Shown here piece after piece: positions 26,015 to 33,756 of a stretch of 64,000 nucleotides of DNA (its first letter is position 1; each line of letters opens with the position of its first letter). The notes beneath the pieces are model-generated. The model searched no databases and was not told the DNA's origin. It saw only the letters and a program-made list of their open reading frames with translations. Source of the stretch: Sulfotelmatobacter sp963788225 (GTDB lineage Bacteria; Acidobacteriota; Terriglobia; Terriglobales; Acidobacteriaceae); the NCBI GenBank assembly GCA_963788225.1, contig CAWBGI010000002.1:248001-312000 (forward strand), in the 5' to 3' direction. A program made the position numbers and the translations under genes.

Positions 26015-26854
26015 CTATTGATGCCCGCCGATCCCCTCGACACCACGGTTGGGGCCGTTCCCGGCCTCATCCTTCTTCGGCGGGGGCAAGTACCGCTGGA
26101 TGATCTCATCCCTCAATTCAGTAGCATGTTCCGCTATCGACCTCGCATTGGTAGCGTAAACGGTGTACATATCCTTTGAGCTTACTGGCCGAAGAATCAA
26201 GGCTGGGGATGTGAGATTCTGGAATGCAGCCAGGTAGTGGCTTGCGATTATTAGGCTGTCCGCCCATGTAGTCCCGACCGGCGTGGCGTCGTAAACGAAC
26301 AGGCACAAGTTCACTCTCCATCTCTCTTCGATTTTATTACGAATCATCCACATCACCTCGATTGATTTCTTGATCGTGTTGATTAAGTCGCGTCCTGTAT
26401 CCTCTTCCGACCTCTTGATCGCGATCTGACTGGTGGGGTCAAGGAAATAGACTTCTATCCTGACCTTGTGGCGAACGCGATCCATGACAGTCGGCTCAAA
26501 TTCAGGGTCGCGCGCCCATTCGTGGTGCGCGATTCCGATTAGCATGCACTTTTCCTTGGCTGCTGCCAACCACTCTTCGCACCATCGATGATTATCGATG
26601 TCCCTTCTGGAAGAATGGACCTCTGTTACCCCCATTTTCAGAAATCTCTGGTACACCTCCTCCGTAACGGGGCTCAAGAATGTGGTCACCGACGCCGCAA
26701 TGAGGGATGCCCCCACACTGATGAACACTGTGGCGATGTTCGGGTGCGCCTTGGGCCAGATCGCGAACAGCAACCCTGTCAGCACAAGAATTATCCCAAC
26801 CGAGAAAATGATCGCGAGACTGTACTGTCGGAGGAAAATTTTGAGATTGATCAC
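26015..26854 (-). CDS. two-TM membrane protein with cytoplasmic PLD-like or effector-like domain
   Basis: The 279-residue protein starts at a GTG. Two hydrophobic helices (about 11-33 and 41-62) are separated by a very short loop, then comes a cytoplasmic domain of about 200 residues. The domain contains MLIGIAHHEW, VRIEVYFLDPTSQIAIKR and a late LIIASHYLAAF stretch. This is a layout seen in predicted phospholipase-D-like or effector proteins, although no HKD motif is present. It lies 12 bases upstream of the HIT gene. A membrane effector role is inference from topology and neighbours. Confidence 0.65.
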   Translation of the reverse strand: MINLKIFLRQYSLAIIFSVGIILVLTGLLFAIWPKAHPNIATVFISVGASLIAASVTTFLSPVTEEVYQRFLKMGVTEVHSSRRDIDNHRWCEEWLAAAKEKCMLIGIAHHEWARDPEFEPTVMDRVRHKVRIEVYFLDPTSQIAIKRSEEDTGRDLINTIKKSIEVMWMIRNKIEERWRVNLCLFVYDATPVGTTWADSLIIASHYLAAFQNLTSPALILRPVSSKDMYTVYATNARSIAEHATELRDEIIQRYLPPPKKDEAGNGPNRGVEGIGGHQ

Positions 26855-26948
26855 AGGAGCGCCTCACAAATGCAATCGTGACACGTACTGCGTCGGGCCG
26901 GGGTCCCCAATTGATCGCTAAGAAAATCCCAAGAAAAAGCAGATTAGA

Positions 26949-27533
26949 TTACTTCTGGGGCGCCATGTCAAACAATAAAGACGACTTGCAGACGCCTCGC
27001 CTGTGGCTCTGTCGAACCCGGGACTGCGGCCGGGGCGCCGAGAATGCGTGCTCGCTGGCCCCTGCTACAAGTATCGGAACCAAGGCCAACTTAAACTGCT
27101 CGACTTCGGGTTTTTGGGGCTTCGCGCGATCAAGCACGAAGCCGGCATCTACCAGTACACGCCGAACTAGCGGCGTGACAGGCACCTCGCCAAGCTCGTC
27201 AAGCTCGAAAAACTTGAGTTCCGAGATGTCATCAGAGGCTTTCGCCTCCCCGCCGACAACCTTGCCCCAGCTGTAAATTACGATCCTGTGCTCGTTCGGA
27301 GGGTTGATGATCTCATAGACGTTGAAATGGTCGCCGACTTCCACAATAAGGCCAGTCTCCTCGTAGAGTTCGCGCGCCGCAGCCTCGGCTATGCTCTCGA
27401 AGGCATGAATCTTCCCACCCGGAATGACCCAACTACCTCTCTGCGGGTCTTTGTTCCGTTTTCCGAGTAGAATCCGGCTCACCTCATCTCTCACGAGAAG
27501 GGCGGAACCGATACGGGGTAGATTTTCGGCCAT
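26949..27533 (-). CDS. Nudix hydrolase
   Basis: The 194-residue protein has a clear Nudix box: GGKIHAFESIAEAAARELYEE with the TG following (about residues 39-61), which fits GX5EX7REUXEEXGU. The domain spans about 5-135. The last 55 residues are Arg/Pro-rich and may be an artefact of a late stop or a tail. It hydrolyses a nucleoside diphosphate linked to some moiety; the substrate is unknown. It is the first gene of the minus-strand cluster running to 24394. Confidence 0.88.
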   Translation of the reverse strand: MAENLPRIGSALLVRDEVSRILLGKRNKDPQRGSWVIPGGKIHAFESIAEAAARELYEETGLIVEVGDHFNVYEIINPPNEHRIVIYSWGKVVGGEAKASDDISELKFFELDELGEVPVTPLVRRVLVDAGFVLDRAKPQKPEVEQFKLALVPILVAGASEHAFSAPRPQSRVRQSHRRGVCKSSLLFDMAPQK

Positions 27534-28092
27534 GTTCGACGTCTTTGCTATCCTTGCATGCTGCTTGCCGACACATGCACACGTAGGTCTAGTATCAGAC
27601 CGAGTATCCTTTCACTGGACGGGACAGTTTTCATCCGAAGACTTTTCCGAAATTCGGCTCTTACGTTTCAACAACATGGCGAGGGATACACATGAGCCAA
27701 CATGGCCTAGCCGCAAACCTGTGCACCGACGGAAATCCACGCGTCAATCGAGCCAACGTTTATCGGTGGATGGGATATGGTGCCGGGCCTCATCCGCATC
27801 TGGCGACCGTGTGGAAAAGTCGCTTTAATGCCTGAAAGACCCCAACTAAGCTCGCTCTTCGCATCCATACCTGAGCCGCCAACGACAATGACTTAGCACT
27901 CCGCGCCGCCGAGTGCCAACACCGTTCGCAACTCGCTAACGCCTTTCATTCGCCCTGTGTCTCTTCTACCACGTTTCCCATCTCATCCCCTAAACCTAGC
28001 TCTCCCAGCCGCTTGCCGCCCACCAACTATAGCTTTAAGGTGGTTTTCCGAGATTTCCGAGATATCCACAGTGTTCCGGTAAAATGTGAGTT

Positions 28093-28110
28093 ATGTTCCA
28101 ACTGGAACAT
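28093..28110. promoter_or_regulatory. palindromic operator 1 upstream of greA
   Basis: ATGTTCC-AACT-GGAACAT is a perfect 7+7 inverted repeat with a 4-base spacer. Its centre lies 32 bases from that of an equal palindrome at 28125-28142, about three helical turns, so two dimers could bind on the same DNA face. Confidence 0.6.
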
Positions 28111-28124
28111 TATGTACATACAAA

Positions 28125-28142
28125 ATGTTCCAGTCGGAACAT
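28125..28142. promoter_or_regulatory. palindromic operator 2 upstream of greA
   Basis: ATGTTCC-AGTC-GGAACAT has the same half-sites as operator 1 but a different central tetranucleotide. Between the two sites lies TATGTACATA, itself palindromic. A TATAAT stands 46 bases downstream (28189-28194). Confidence 0.6.
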
Positions 28143-28256
28143 AAGAGCGGTTTTGCGCCCGCAGGCCACGGCCGCGCCTCAACGGGTTTATAATCCCAAG
28201 AGCGTACCGCACGCACACCTGGTTAGAAATGCCCGGTTGGAAGTGCCCGACTTAAG

Positions 28257-28748
28257 ATGACCGATCAACTCAGAAAGAAATTGCAGGAAGAAGTTGACGC
28301 GCTCGAGCGCGAACTGGTCCACGACTTGCCCAAGGAGATCAAGCGCGCCGCAGCTCTCGGCGACCTCAGCGAGAACGCCGAGTATCACATGGCCAAGCAG
28401 CGCCAGGAGTTCGTCAAGGCGCGCTTCCGCCAGCTCGGCAAGCGCCTCGCCGACCTGTCGCTGACCAACATGAACAACATCCCCAAGGACAAAGTGGGGC
28501 TGGGTTCTACCGTCAAGGTCTTCGACAGCTCTAAGAATGAAGAGATCGAATACAAGCTGGTGACGAGCGAAGAGTCTGACGTGGCCGGCGGAAAAATTTC
28601 GACCACGTCGCCCATCGGACGCGCGCTGCTGAATAAAAAAGTTGGCGACGAGGCCACCGTCATCACGCCCAACGGCAAGCGCGAGCTGGAAATCCTAAGC
28701 CTGAGCACGATCCACGACGAGGCCGACTCCGAAAAGGCGGACGTCTGA
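28257..28748 (+). CDS. greA: GreA/GreB-family transcription elongation factor
   Basis: The 163-residue protein is of normal length. Its N-terminal coiled coil (about 1-75) contains the AALGDLSENAEYHMAKQ tip with the acidic residues that enter the polymerase secondary channel. A C-terminal FKBP-like domain follows (about 85-155, TSPIGRALLNKKVGDEATV). It rescues backtracked RNA polymerase by stimulating transcript cleavage. It overlaps the next gene by one base (TGATG), so the two are translationally coupled. Confidence 0.93.
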   Translation: MTDQLRKKLQEEVDALERELVHDLPKEIKRAAALGDLSENAEYHMAKQRQEFVKARFRQLGKRLADLSLTNMNNIPKDKVGLGSTVKVFDSSKNEEIEYKLVTSEESDVAGGKISTTSPIGRALLNKKVGDEATVITPNGKRELEILSLSTIHDEADSEKADV

Positions 28749-29395
28749 TGTCGTGGCACAGCTGGACGAGCGCGTTCGGCCGCGCCTGCGGCGTGCTGCT
28801 CGATACCATCGTGCGCTGGCTCGCGCTGTCGCGCATCAATCCCAACGTGCTGACGTTCATGGGGCTGGTGGTGAACACCTGGGCTGCGATCCTGTTTGGC
28901 TCTGCTACTGCGCTCACACAGCGGCGCATGTTTTTCTACGCCGGCCTGGTCATCATCTTCTCAGGATTCTTTGACCTGGTGGATGGGCAGGTGGCCCGCG
29001 CCACCAACCGGGTGACGCGCTTCGGCGCGTTCTTCGATTCGGTAGTCGATCGTTACAGTGACGCGTCGCAGTTCTTTGGACTGCTTATCTTCTTCGCCCG
29101 CGGCGACCGGCTGTTCTATCTGCTGCTCACCGCGTACGTGATGATCAGCGCGATCATGGTGAGCTACACGCGGGCGCGCGCCGAGTCGCTGATTGGATCG
29201 TGCCGCGTGGGCTTCATGGAGCGTCCGGAGCGGCTGGTGCTGGTGATCATTGGCGCGCTCTTCAACCGCATGGCTCCGGTGCTGTGGGTGATCGCAGTGC
29301 TGTCGACGCTGACCGTGATCCACCGCATGCGCTATACGTGGACGCGGACGCAGGACGCGCCGCCTGCGGCGGCCAAGGCGGGGCAGGCTGCTTAG
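28748..29395 (+). CDS. CDP-alcohol phosphatidyltransferase
   Basis: The 215-residue membrane enzyme carries the full family motif D76-x2-D79-G80-x2-A83-R84-x8-G93-x3-D97-x3-D101. Five to six membrane segments surround it. It joins a CDP-activated lipid to an alcohol (glycerol phosphate, inositol phosphate or similar). The acceptor cannot be told. Its start overlaps the greA stop. The last ~165 bases are duplicated downstream at 29807-29967, flanking the tRNA locus. Confidence 0.9.
   Translation: MSWHSWTSAFGRACGVLLDTIVRWLALSRINPNVLTFMGLVVNTWAAILFGSATALTQRRMFFYAGLVIIFSGFFDLVDGQVARATNRVTRFGAFFDSVVDRYSDASQFFGLLIFFARGDRLFYLLLTAYVMISAIMVSYTRARAESLIGSCRVGFMERPERLVLVIIGALFNRMAPVLWVIAVLSTLTVIHRMRYTWTRTQDAPPAAAKAGQAA
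29225..29388 (+). repeat. copy 1 of the phosphatidyltransferase 3' end
   Basis: Nearly identical to 29807-29967. There are only four substitutions in the aligned coding part and one 6-base indel near the stop. Copy 1 is the functional gene end. Confidence 0.85.
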
Positions 29396-29580
29396 CTAAT
29401 ATTGTTGTTAGTATATTATCTATAAGATAATACACTTCACGACTTTAGCTCGTCCTTCCACCGCGGTCCATCTCTCAAAGCTCTGCCCGTTCCCGCTTCG
29501 GGACTCGATGTCAATTTAGTTTAGCGCTTCTGCTCCCGGCCATTGCCTTCGGGATAGACTTAGTCTTGCGGATGGCGTTT

Positions 29581-29667
29581 GGAGGGTGTTGCCAGAGGGT
29601 ACTGGCCGCCGTCTGCGAAACGGTCGAGTGGCTAACAGCCACTAGGGTTAGACTCCCTCGCCCTCCG
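29581..29667 (+). tRNA. serine-type allo-tRNA-like gene, 8/4 structure, anticodon GCG
   Basis: All 87 bases fold into a cloverleaf. The acceptor stem has 8 bp (GGAGGGTG with CGCCCTCC), the D stem 5 bp (GCCAG/CTGGC) with a 6-base loop containing GGG, and the anticodon stem 5 bp (GCCGT/ACGGT). The anticodon loop is CTGCGAA. The long variable arm is AGTGGC-TAACA-GCCACT, and the T stem has 4 bp (AGGG/CCCT) with loop TTAGACT. The discriminator base is G, followed by CC but no encoded A. Ordinary tRNAs have 7/5 acceptor/T stems. The 12-bp 8/4 form with long variable arm and G73 matches the allo-tRNA class that is charged by seryl-tRNA synthetase. Anticodon 29615-29617 is GCG (arginine CGC/CGU codons). 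T-loop position 56 is A instead of C, so reduced function is possible. Confidence 0.7.
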
Positions 29668-29694
29668 CCGTCACTCGACTTAAGATAAATGTGC

Positions 29695-29722
29695 TTGACA
29701 ATGCCGCTGGCGGAGTTATCCT
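29695..29722 (+). promoter_or_regulatory. predicted promoter of the antisense RNA
   Basis: A consensus TTGACA (29695-29700) and TATCCT (29717-29722) are separated by 16 bases. The expected start is near 29729, exactly where complementarity to the tRNA begins. Confidence 0.6.
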
Positions 29723-29728
29723 GTAAAT

Positions 29729-29790
29729 GTTTCGCAGACGGCATTCAGTACCAATCTCAAGGCCCCGGCTCATTGCCGGGGCCTTTGTGT
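29729..29790 (+). ncRNA. predicted ~60-nt RNA antisense to the tRNA anticodon arm
   Basis: Bases 29729-29752 are the reverse complement of 29598-29621 in the tRNA (D-loop through anticodon loop) with 21 of 24 matches, including 14 in a row (GTTTCGCAGACGGC). A promoter lies directly upstream and an intrinsic terminator directly downstream, so a short RNA with an exposed 5' antisense segment is expected. Pairing would cover the anticodon. The three mismatches (ATT against GCC) are contiguous. An inverted duplication without function is the alternative. Confidence 0.55.
29761..29790 (+). terminator. intrinsic terminator of the antisense RNA
   Basis: GGCCCCGG-CTCATTG-CCGGGGCC is an 8-bp perfect stem followed by TTTGTGTTT. 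Confidence 0.75.
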
Positions 29791-29806
29791 TTCTGTGGCG
29801 CGCCAC

Positions 29807-29967
29807 CCGGAGCGGCTGGTGCTGGTGATCATTGGCGCACTCTTCAACCGCATGGCTCCGGTGCTGTGGGTGATCGCAGTGCTGTCGACGCTGACCGTGA
29901 TCCACCGCATGCGCTACACCTGGGCGCGGACGCAGGACGCGCCGCCTGCGGCGGCGGGGCAGGCGTA
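29807..29967 (+). repeat. copy 2 of the phosphatidyltransferase 3' end
   Basis: A partial copy without the 5' part of the gene. Of the four substitutions relative to copy 1, most are at synonymous positions and the frame stays open to TAA. It may therefore be the end of a diverged allele left by an insertion or recombination, rather than free-drifting duplicated DNA. Confidence 0.8.
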
Positions 29968-30017
29968 ATAGCGAATTATGGGATACATTGACAGCGCCTG
30001 ATAGAGTTAGGAACAAG

Positions 30018-31199
30018 ATGGCTACGACAAGGCCCGCGGGAGCGGGTCACAAACGCCCGCAACTCGACGTACCGATTGAGCGTCTTCATCTCGATCCGGA
30101 GAATCCACGCTTGCCTGAAGAGATTCAGGGCAAACTTGAGGAAGACCTCCTGCAGCATCTGTTCGATCACTTTGACCTAGAAGAAATTGCTGATCCGATG
30201 GGAAGGAATGGATATTTTGACGAAGAGCCGCTAGTAGTAGTTCCACAGAAGATACCGGCCCACTTGTTGCCGAAGGAGGGCAAGAAGGAGTCCGCCGAAT
30301 ACTTCGACTTCATTAAGAAGGACTCTACACATTTTACGGTCGTAGAGGGAAACAGGCGGTTGGCCACGGCGATGATTCTGCTAGATGCAGCGCGTCAACA
30401 GCGGTTGAAGATTCGCTCGTGGCCCGAGGCCTCGGCCTCGGTGCAGGAGGATCTCCGTATATTGCCTGCGATCGTTTATCCATTGCGCAAGGACGTTTTG
30501 CCTTACCTAGGCGTTCGGCACATCACGGGTAACAAGAAATGGGAGAGCTATGCCAAGGCTCGTTACATCGCGGACATGATTCGAGAAGGACACAGTGTCA
30601 ACGAGATCGAGCAGCAAGTAGGTGACAGAGCTCAGAGTGTCCGAAAGAGCGCGATTGCTTACCACATGCTCCGTGAGGCAACCGAGGAACTTGATTGGGA
30701 TATTGGCAGGGCTAAGAAGGACTTTTCGCTGATCCTTCTTGCGATCGGCCAGAAAAACATCAAGTTTTACCTTGGCTGGTCAAAGGCTGTTCCAAACGTC
30801 GAACAACTGAAGAGTATGAAACTTGAGGAGATAGACCTTGAGTCGCCCGTCGCGAGGGAACATCTACGAAATCTGCGTGATCTTCTTTCCTGGCTATTCG
30901 GGGAAGGCAGCAAAGTACTACCGGTGATCAATGAATCGCGCGACATTACGAACTATCTTTCATCGGTCGTAGCAAGTCCAAGTGCGGTTGAATATCTCAG
31001 GCAGACCAGGAACCTCAAAGACGCATACGATCTTACGGACGGTGAGGAGGTTATGCTGCAAAGGTTGCTCCGGACTGCGAATACAAAGCTGGAAAAGGCT
31101 TTAGGCGTTGCTCATCGTCACAAGACGCTCGACGTTATTGGCGAGGCTGAGAAGTGCCAGGAAACTGCTGCTAGGATCGTGAAAAGCGTGAAGGAGTAG
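30018..31199 (+). CDS. ParB/sulfiredoxin-domain protein of the R-M island
   Basis: About 393 residues. The ParB-like domain at about 12-125 has HLDPENPRLPEEI and the nucleotide-binding VVEGNRRLATA. An HTH region follows near 190-225 (EGHSVNEIEQQVGDRAQSV). ATG 30018 is preceded by AGGAACAAG; the TTG at 29988 is less likely. There is no parA nearby, so chromosome segregation is unlikely. The next gene starts two bases after its stop, which ties it to the restriction-modification unit, perhaps as regulator or DNA-binding subunit. Confidence 0.8.
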   Translation: MATTRPAGAGHKRPQLDVPIERLHLDPENPRLPEEIQGKLEEDLLQHLFDHFDLEEIADPMGRNGYFDEEPLVVVPQKIPAHLLPKEGKKESAEYFDFIKKDSTHFTVVEGNRRLATAMILLDAARQQRLKIRSWPEASASVQEDLRILPAIVYPLRKDVLPYLGVRHITGNKKWESYAKARYIADMIREGHSVNEIEQQVGDRAQSVRKSAIAYHMLREATEELDWDIGRAKKDFSLILLAIGQKNIKFYLGWSKAVPNVEQLKSMKLEEIDLESPVAREHLRNLRDLLSWLFGEGSKVLPVINESRDITNYLSSVVASPSAVEYLRQTRNLKDAYDLTDGEEVMLQRLLRTANTKLEKALGVAHRHKTLDVIGEAEKCQETAARIVKSVKE

Positions 31200-31200
31200 C

Positions 31201-32058
31201 ATGTTCCAGTTGCCTGATGCTGAAGCTCCGCAGGCCGTGGCAGATTGGATCGAACTCGAATTGGCTGCCGGCGAGCCACAGCTCTCAAAGGCGAAAGTTT
31301 CCTCGATTGTTGAGTCGGCTACGGGTTCCGAACCGGGTGAAGCATTCCTGTCAGACGTCTGGCGGCAACTGGAAGAGCGGCATTCGCGCTACTCCAGGCG
31401 CTTCTTCCTCTGCGATGGAGATTTGGTTCTTCGTTCGTTAGACCAGGCTACTCCGTCAGAGTACACGGCGTGTTTGCTTTTCTCGCTGTATGGCGTTTCC
31501 GACGAGCACCGTACCGACCCCAAGATTTTCGAGAGGGTATCTGCGGAAGCAATCAAGAACTATCTTGAAGGGAGAGTCTTCGTATTTGGATGGCCGGTCC
31601 TTCCGGATATCCAGACGGACATCGCGCTCCGCGTGAAGGACGTTGCTGCCGCGGCAAGGGAAAAGTTCGTCGAATCCCCGGCTGAACGGTACAAAGATCG
31701 TGGCGTTGACGTCATTGCTTGGAAGCCTTTTGAGGAGCACTCATCGGGAGAGCATCGAAGCAATCAACTTGTCATTCTCGCTCAATGTGCGGCGGGCGCA
31801 AATTGGCGACAAAAAACTGGCCAGCTTCCGTTCAAGGCGTGGACTCAGTATGTTCACTGGGCTTGCGATCCGTTAATCGCGTTTGCTGTGCCGCGCGTCA
31901 TCCCGGAGGAGTTGTGGCACGATATTTCTAGGGAAGGTGGGATTTTATTTGACCGGATCCGAATCGTGAATCTTCTTCCAAACGGCGTGCCACAGGAGGA
32001 ATTGAGGGCGGAGATCGGTGCATGGGTAGATCGCGAGCTCGAGGAATCGAGGATATGA
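31201..32058 (+). CDS. putative restriction endonuclease, PD-(D/E)XK-like
   Basis: This 285-residue protein was not recognised by name. Around 160-200 it reads DRGVDVIAWKPF, then NQLVILAQCAAGANW. The Asp followed by a beta strand ending in Gln-Cys resembles a PD-(D/E)XK core with Q in place of E, although the usual Lys is not evident. It lies between the ParB-like gene and the cytosine methylase and overlaps the latter by four bases (ATGA). The matching nuclease of a type II system would be expected there. Confidence 0.6.
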   Translation: MFQLPDAEAPQAVADWIELELAAGEPQLSKAKVSSIVESATGSEPGEAFLSDVWRQLEERHSRYSRRFFLCDGDLVLRSLDQATPSEYTACLLFSLYGVSDEHRTDPKIFERVSAEAIKNYLEGRVFVFGWPVLPDIQTDIALRVKDVAAAAREKFVESPAERYKDRGVDVIAWKPFEEHSSGEHRSNQLVILAQCAAGANWRQKTGQLPFKAWTQYVHWACDPLIAFAVPRVIPEELWHDISREGGILFDRIRIVNLLPNGVPQEELRAEIGAWVDRELEESRI

Positions 32059-33386
32059 ATCGTGATTTTCGATTCGTAGATTTGTTCTCGGGTCTGGGCG
32101 GGTTTCACCTGGCCGCCACTGCGCTGGGTGGAACCTGCGTTTTTGCTTCGGAGATAAACGAGGGGTTACGCGAACTTTACCAACAGAACTTCGGGATCTT
32201 GCCCCATGGAGACATTCGCAAGGTAGGGCCTGAATCTGTTCCTTCCCACGAATTGTTATGCGCTGGCTTTCCGTGCCAACCGTTCTCCAAAGCTGGTTCG
32301 CAGCTTGGCTGGAAGGATTCGGTGCGGGGCACATTATTTTCCAACATCCTTGAGATAGTTGAACTGCGTCTGCCTGAGCTCATCCTGCTTGAGAACGTCG
32401 CTCATTTCGTACGTCATGACGAGGGCAATACTTACTCAAAGGTAAAAATGGCGTTGGAGTCGCTTGGCTACGAGGTAAGGAGTAGGCAGCTGTCTCCACA
32501 TCAGTTCGGTGTGCCTCACATCAGAGAGCGGATGTATATGGTGGCTCGACGGGGAAGCCTTAGCGGGTTCGTCTGGCCCGAACCCTCGCACGCGACGGCG
32601 GATTTATCGATCCAAAATGTACTGGACATCAACCCCGTGGACGCGGCTCCGATAAGCGATCAGGTGGAGCGCTGCCTGGAAGTGTGGCAGGAGTTCTTGG
32701 ACCTATTCCCGGAGTCAAAGAAACTACCCTCGTTCCCAATATGGAGCATGGAGTTCGGTGCGACGTATCCGTATGATCGAAAGAATTTAAGGTCGCTCCG
32801 GGTACATGATCTAAAACGCTACCGCGGATCGCACGGGCAGAAACTCAGAGGAGAAACTCGCCGAGAAATAGAATCGTTGCTGCCCAGCCACGCGCGGGGG
32901 TGCGGCGAAGTGTTTCCACATTGGAAGCGTCTGTTCATAAAACAAAACCGGGATTTTTACAAAGAGTACAAGAACAGGCTCGACCGTTGGTTGCCGAAGA
33001 TTCTCGCGTTTCCCCCCAGCCTGCAGAAGCTTGAGTGGAACTGCCAAGGAGAACCAAGGGACATTTGGAAATACGTTATTCAGTTCCGCGCCTCGGGTGT
33101 CCGAGTAAAGCGCGCGACTACGTCTCCTTCGCTCGTTGCGATGACTTCGACCCAAATTCCAATCATCGCGTGGGGAAAAAGATATATGACCCCGCGAGAA
33201 TGCTCTCGACTTCAGTCAATGGAGGCCCTTCAGCACCTGCCCACGGGAACAGTCGCGGCCGTGGAGGCGTTCGGTAACGCCGTGAACGTGTCAGTTGCGA
33301 AGGCGGTGCTATCACGGTTACTTATCGCGCGCCGCGAAGCGTCCGGCCTAGCTTTGGGCGAGGACGAGGTTTGCGAAGTCGCGTGA
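32055..33386 (+). CDS. dcm: DNA (cytosine-5-)-methyltransferase
   Basis: About 443 residues. Motif I is FVDLFSGLGGFH at 7-18. The catalytic GFPCQPFS carries C74, LLENVAHF is motif VI, and RERMYMVA is motif VIII. The target recognition domain spans about 190-370, and the terminal AFGNAVNV is motif X. ATG 32055 overlaps the upstream stop. The longer frame from 32022 is not needed. It methylates C5 of cytosine in an unknown site, protecting it from the neighbouring nuclease. Confidence 0.92.
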   Translation: MNRDFRFVDLFSGLGGFHLAATALGGTCVFASEINEGLRELYQQNFGILPHGDIRKVGPESVPSHELLCAGFPCQPFSKAGSQLGWKDSVRGTLFSNILEIVELRLPELILLENVAHFVRHDEGNTYSKVKMALESLGYEVRSRQLSPHQFGVPHIRERMYMVARRGSLSGFVWPEPSHATADLSIQNVLDINPVDAAPISDQVERCLEVWQEFLDLFPESKKLPSFPIWSMEFGATYPYDRKNLRSLRVHDLKRYRGSHGQKLRGETRREIESLLPSHARGCGEVFPHWKRLFIKQNRDFYKEYKNRLDRWLPKILAFPPSLQKLEWNCQGEPRDIWKYVIQFRASGVRVKRATTSPSLVAMTSTQIPIIAWGKRYMTPRECSRLQSMEALQHLPTGTVAAVEAFGNAVNVSVAKAVLSRLLIARREASGLALGEDEVCEVA

Positions 33387-33756
33387 GTACGGCCTCTGGC
33401 CTCCTCGTGATCTCGTGTTCCCAAGTCCGAATAACGATCCAGCCCTCGCGTCGTAGCGCGCGCGAGATTCTCCTATCGCGCAACTTGTTTCCTGCCAGCT
33501 TGGGCTGCCAGTACTCTACCCTTGATTTTGGCGGACGGAAGCACCTTGGGCAGCAGTGCCAAAAGCATCCATCCAGGAACAAGAGCGTGTTCGGTGGCAC
33601 GAAGACGTCTGGGGAGCCGAACGTGTTCGGGTACATGGTGTGATGAACCTTCGCGGATTTAAGGACTCCATGTACCTTCTGGTCAATTCGCGACCACTTC
33701 TTGGAGATCCGCGACATGATTCGGCTGCGAGTAGCGCGACCTACTTTGTCTACCAT
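33322..33756 (-). CDS. vsr: very short patch repair endonuclease Vsr
   Basis: The 144-residue protein is of normal Vsr length. It shows RSRIMSRI near the start, GSPDVFVPPNTLLFLDGCFWHCCPRC in outline (GSPDVFV, FLDGCFWH, CP) and YWQPKLAGNKLRD. The Asp, His and zinc-binding Cys/His of the family are visible. It nicks next to T:G mismatches that arise by deamination of 5-methylcytosine, so it suits its partner methylase. It is convergent with dcm and overlaps its last 65 bases. Confidence 0.93.
   Translation of the reverse strand: MVDKVGRATRSRIMSRISKKWSRIDQKVHGVLKSAKVHHTMYPNTFGSPDVFVPPNTLLFLDGCFWHCCPRCFRPPKSRVEYWQPKLAGNKLRDRRISRALRREGWIVIRTWEHEITRRPEAVLTRLRKPRPRPKLGRTLRGAR

Larger units (their letters stand above)
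27534..28256. other. intergenic region between divergent Nudix and greA-like genes
   Basis: No convincing gene is seen in these 723 bases; the open frame at 27424-27828 is a shadow of the Nudix gene and its leader. The region holds the Nudix-cluster promoter, which was not identified, two palindromic operators (28093-28142) and a TATAAT at 28189-28194 close to greA. Confidence 0.6.

Noticed and set aside
27424..27828. 134-codon plus-strand frame
   Set aside because: Overlaps the Nudix gene and its leader, and has no ribosome binding site or domain.
29581..29667. tRNA-Sec
   Set aside because: The anticodon position is GCG and not TCA, and the D stem has 5 bp with a 6-base loop instead of 6 bp with a 4-base loop.
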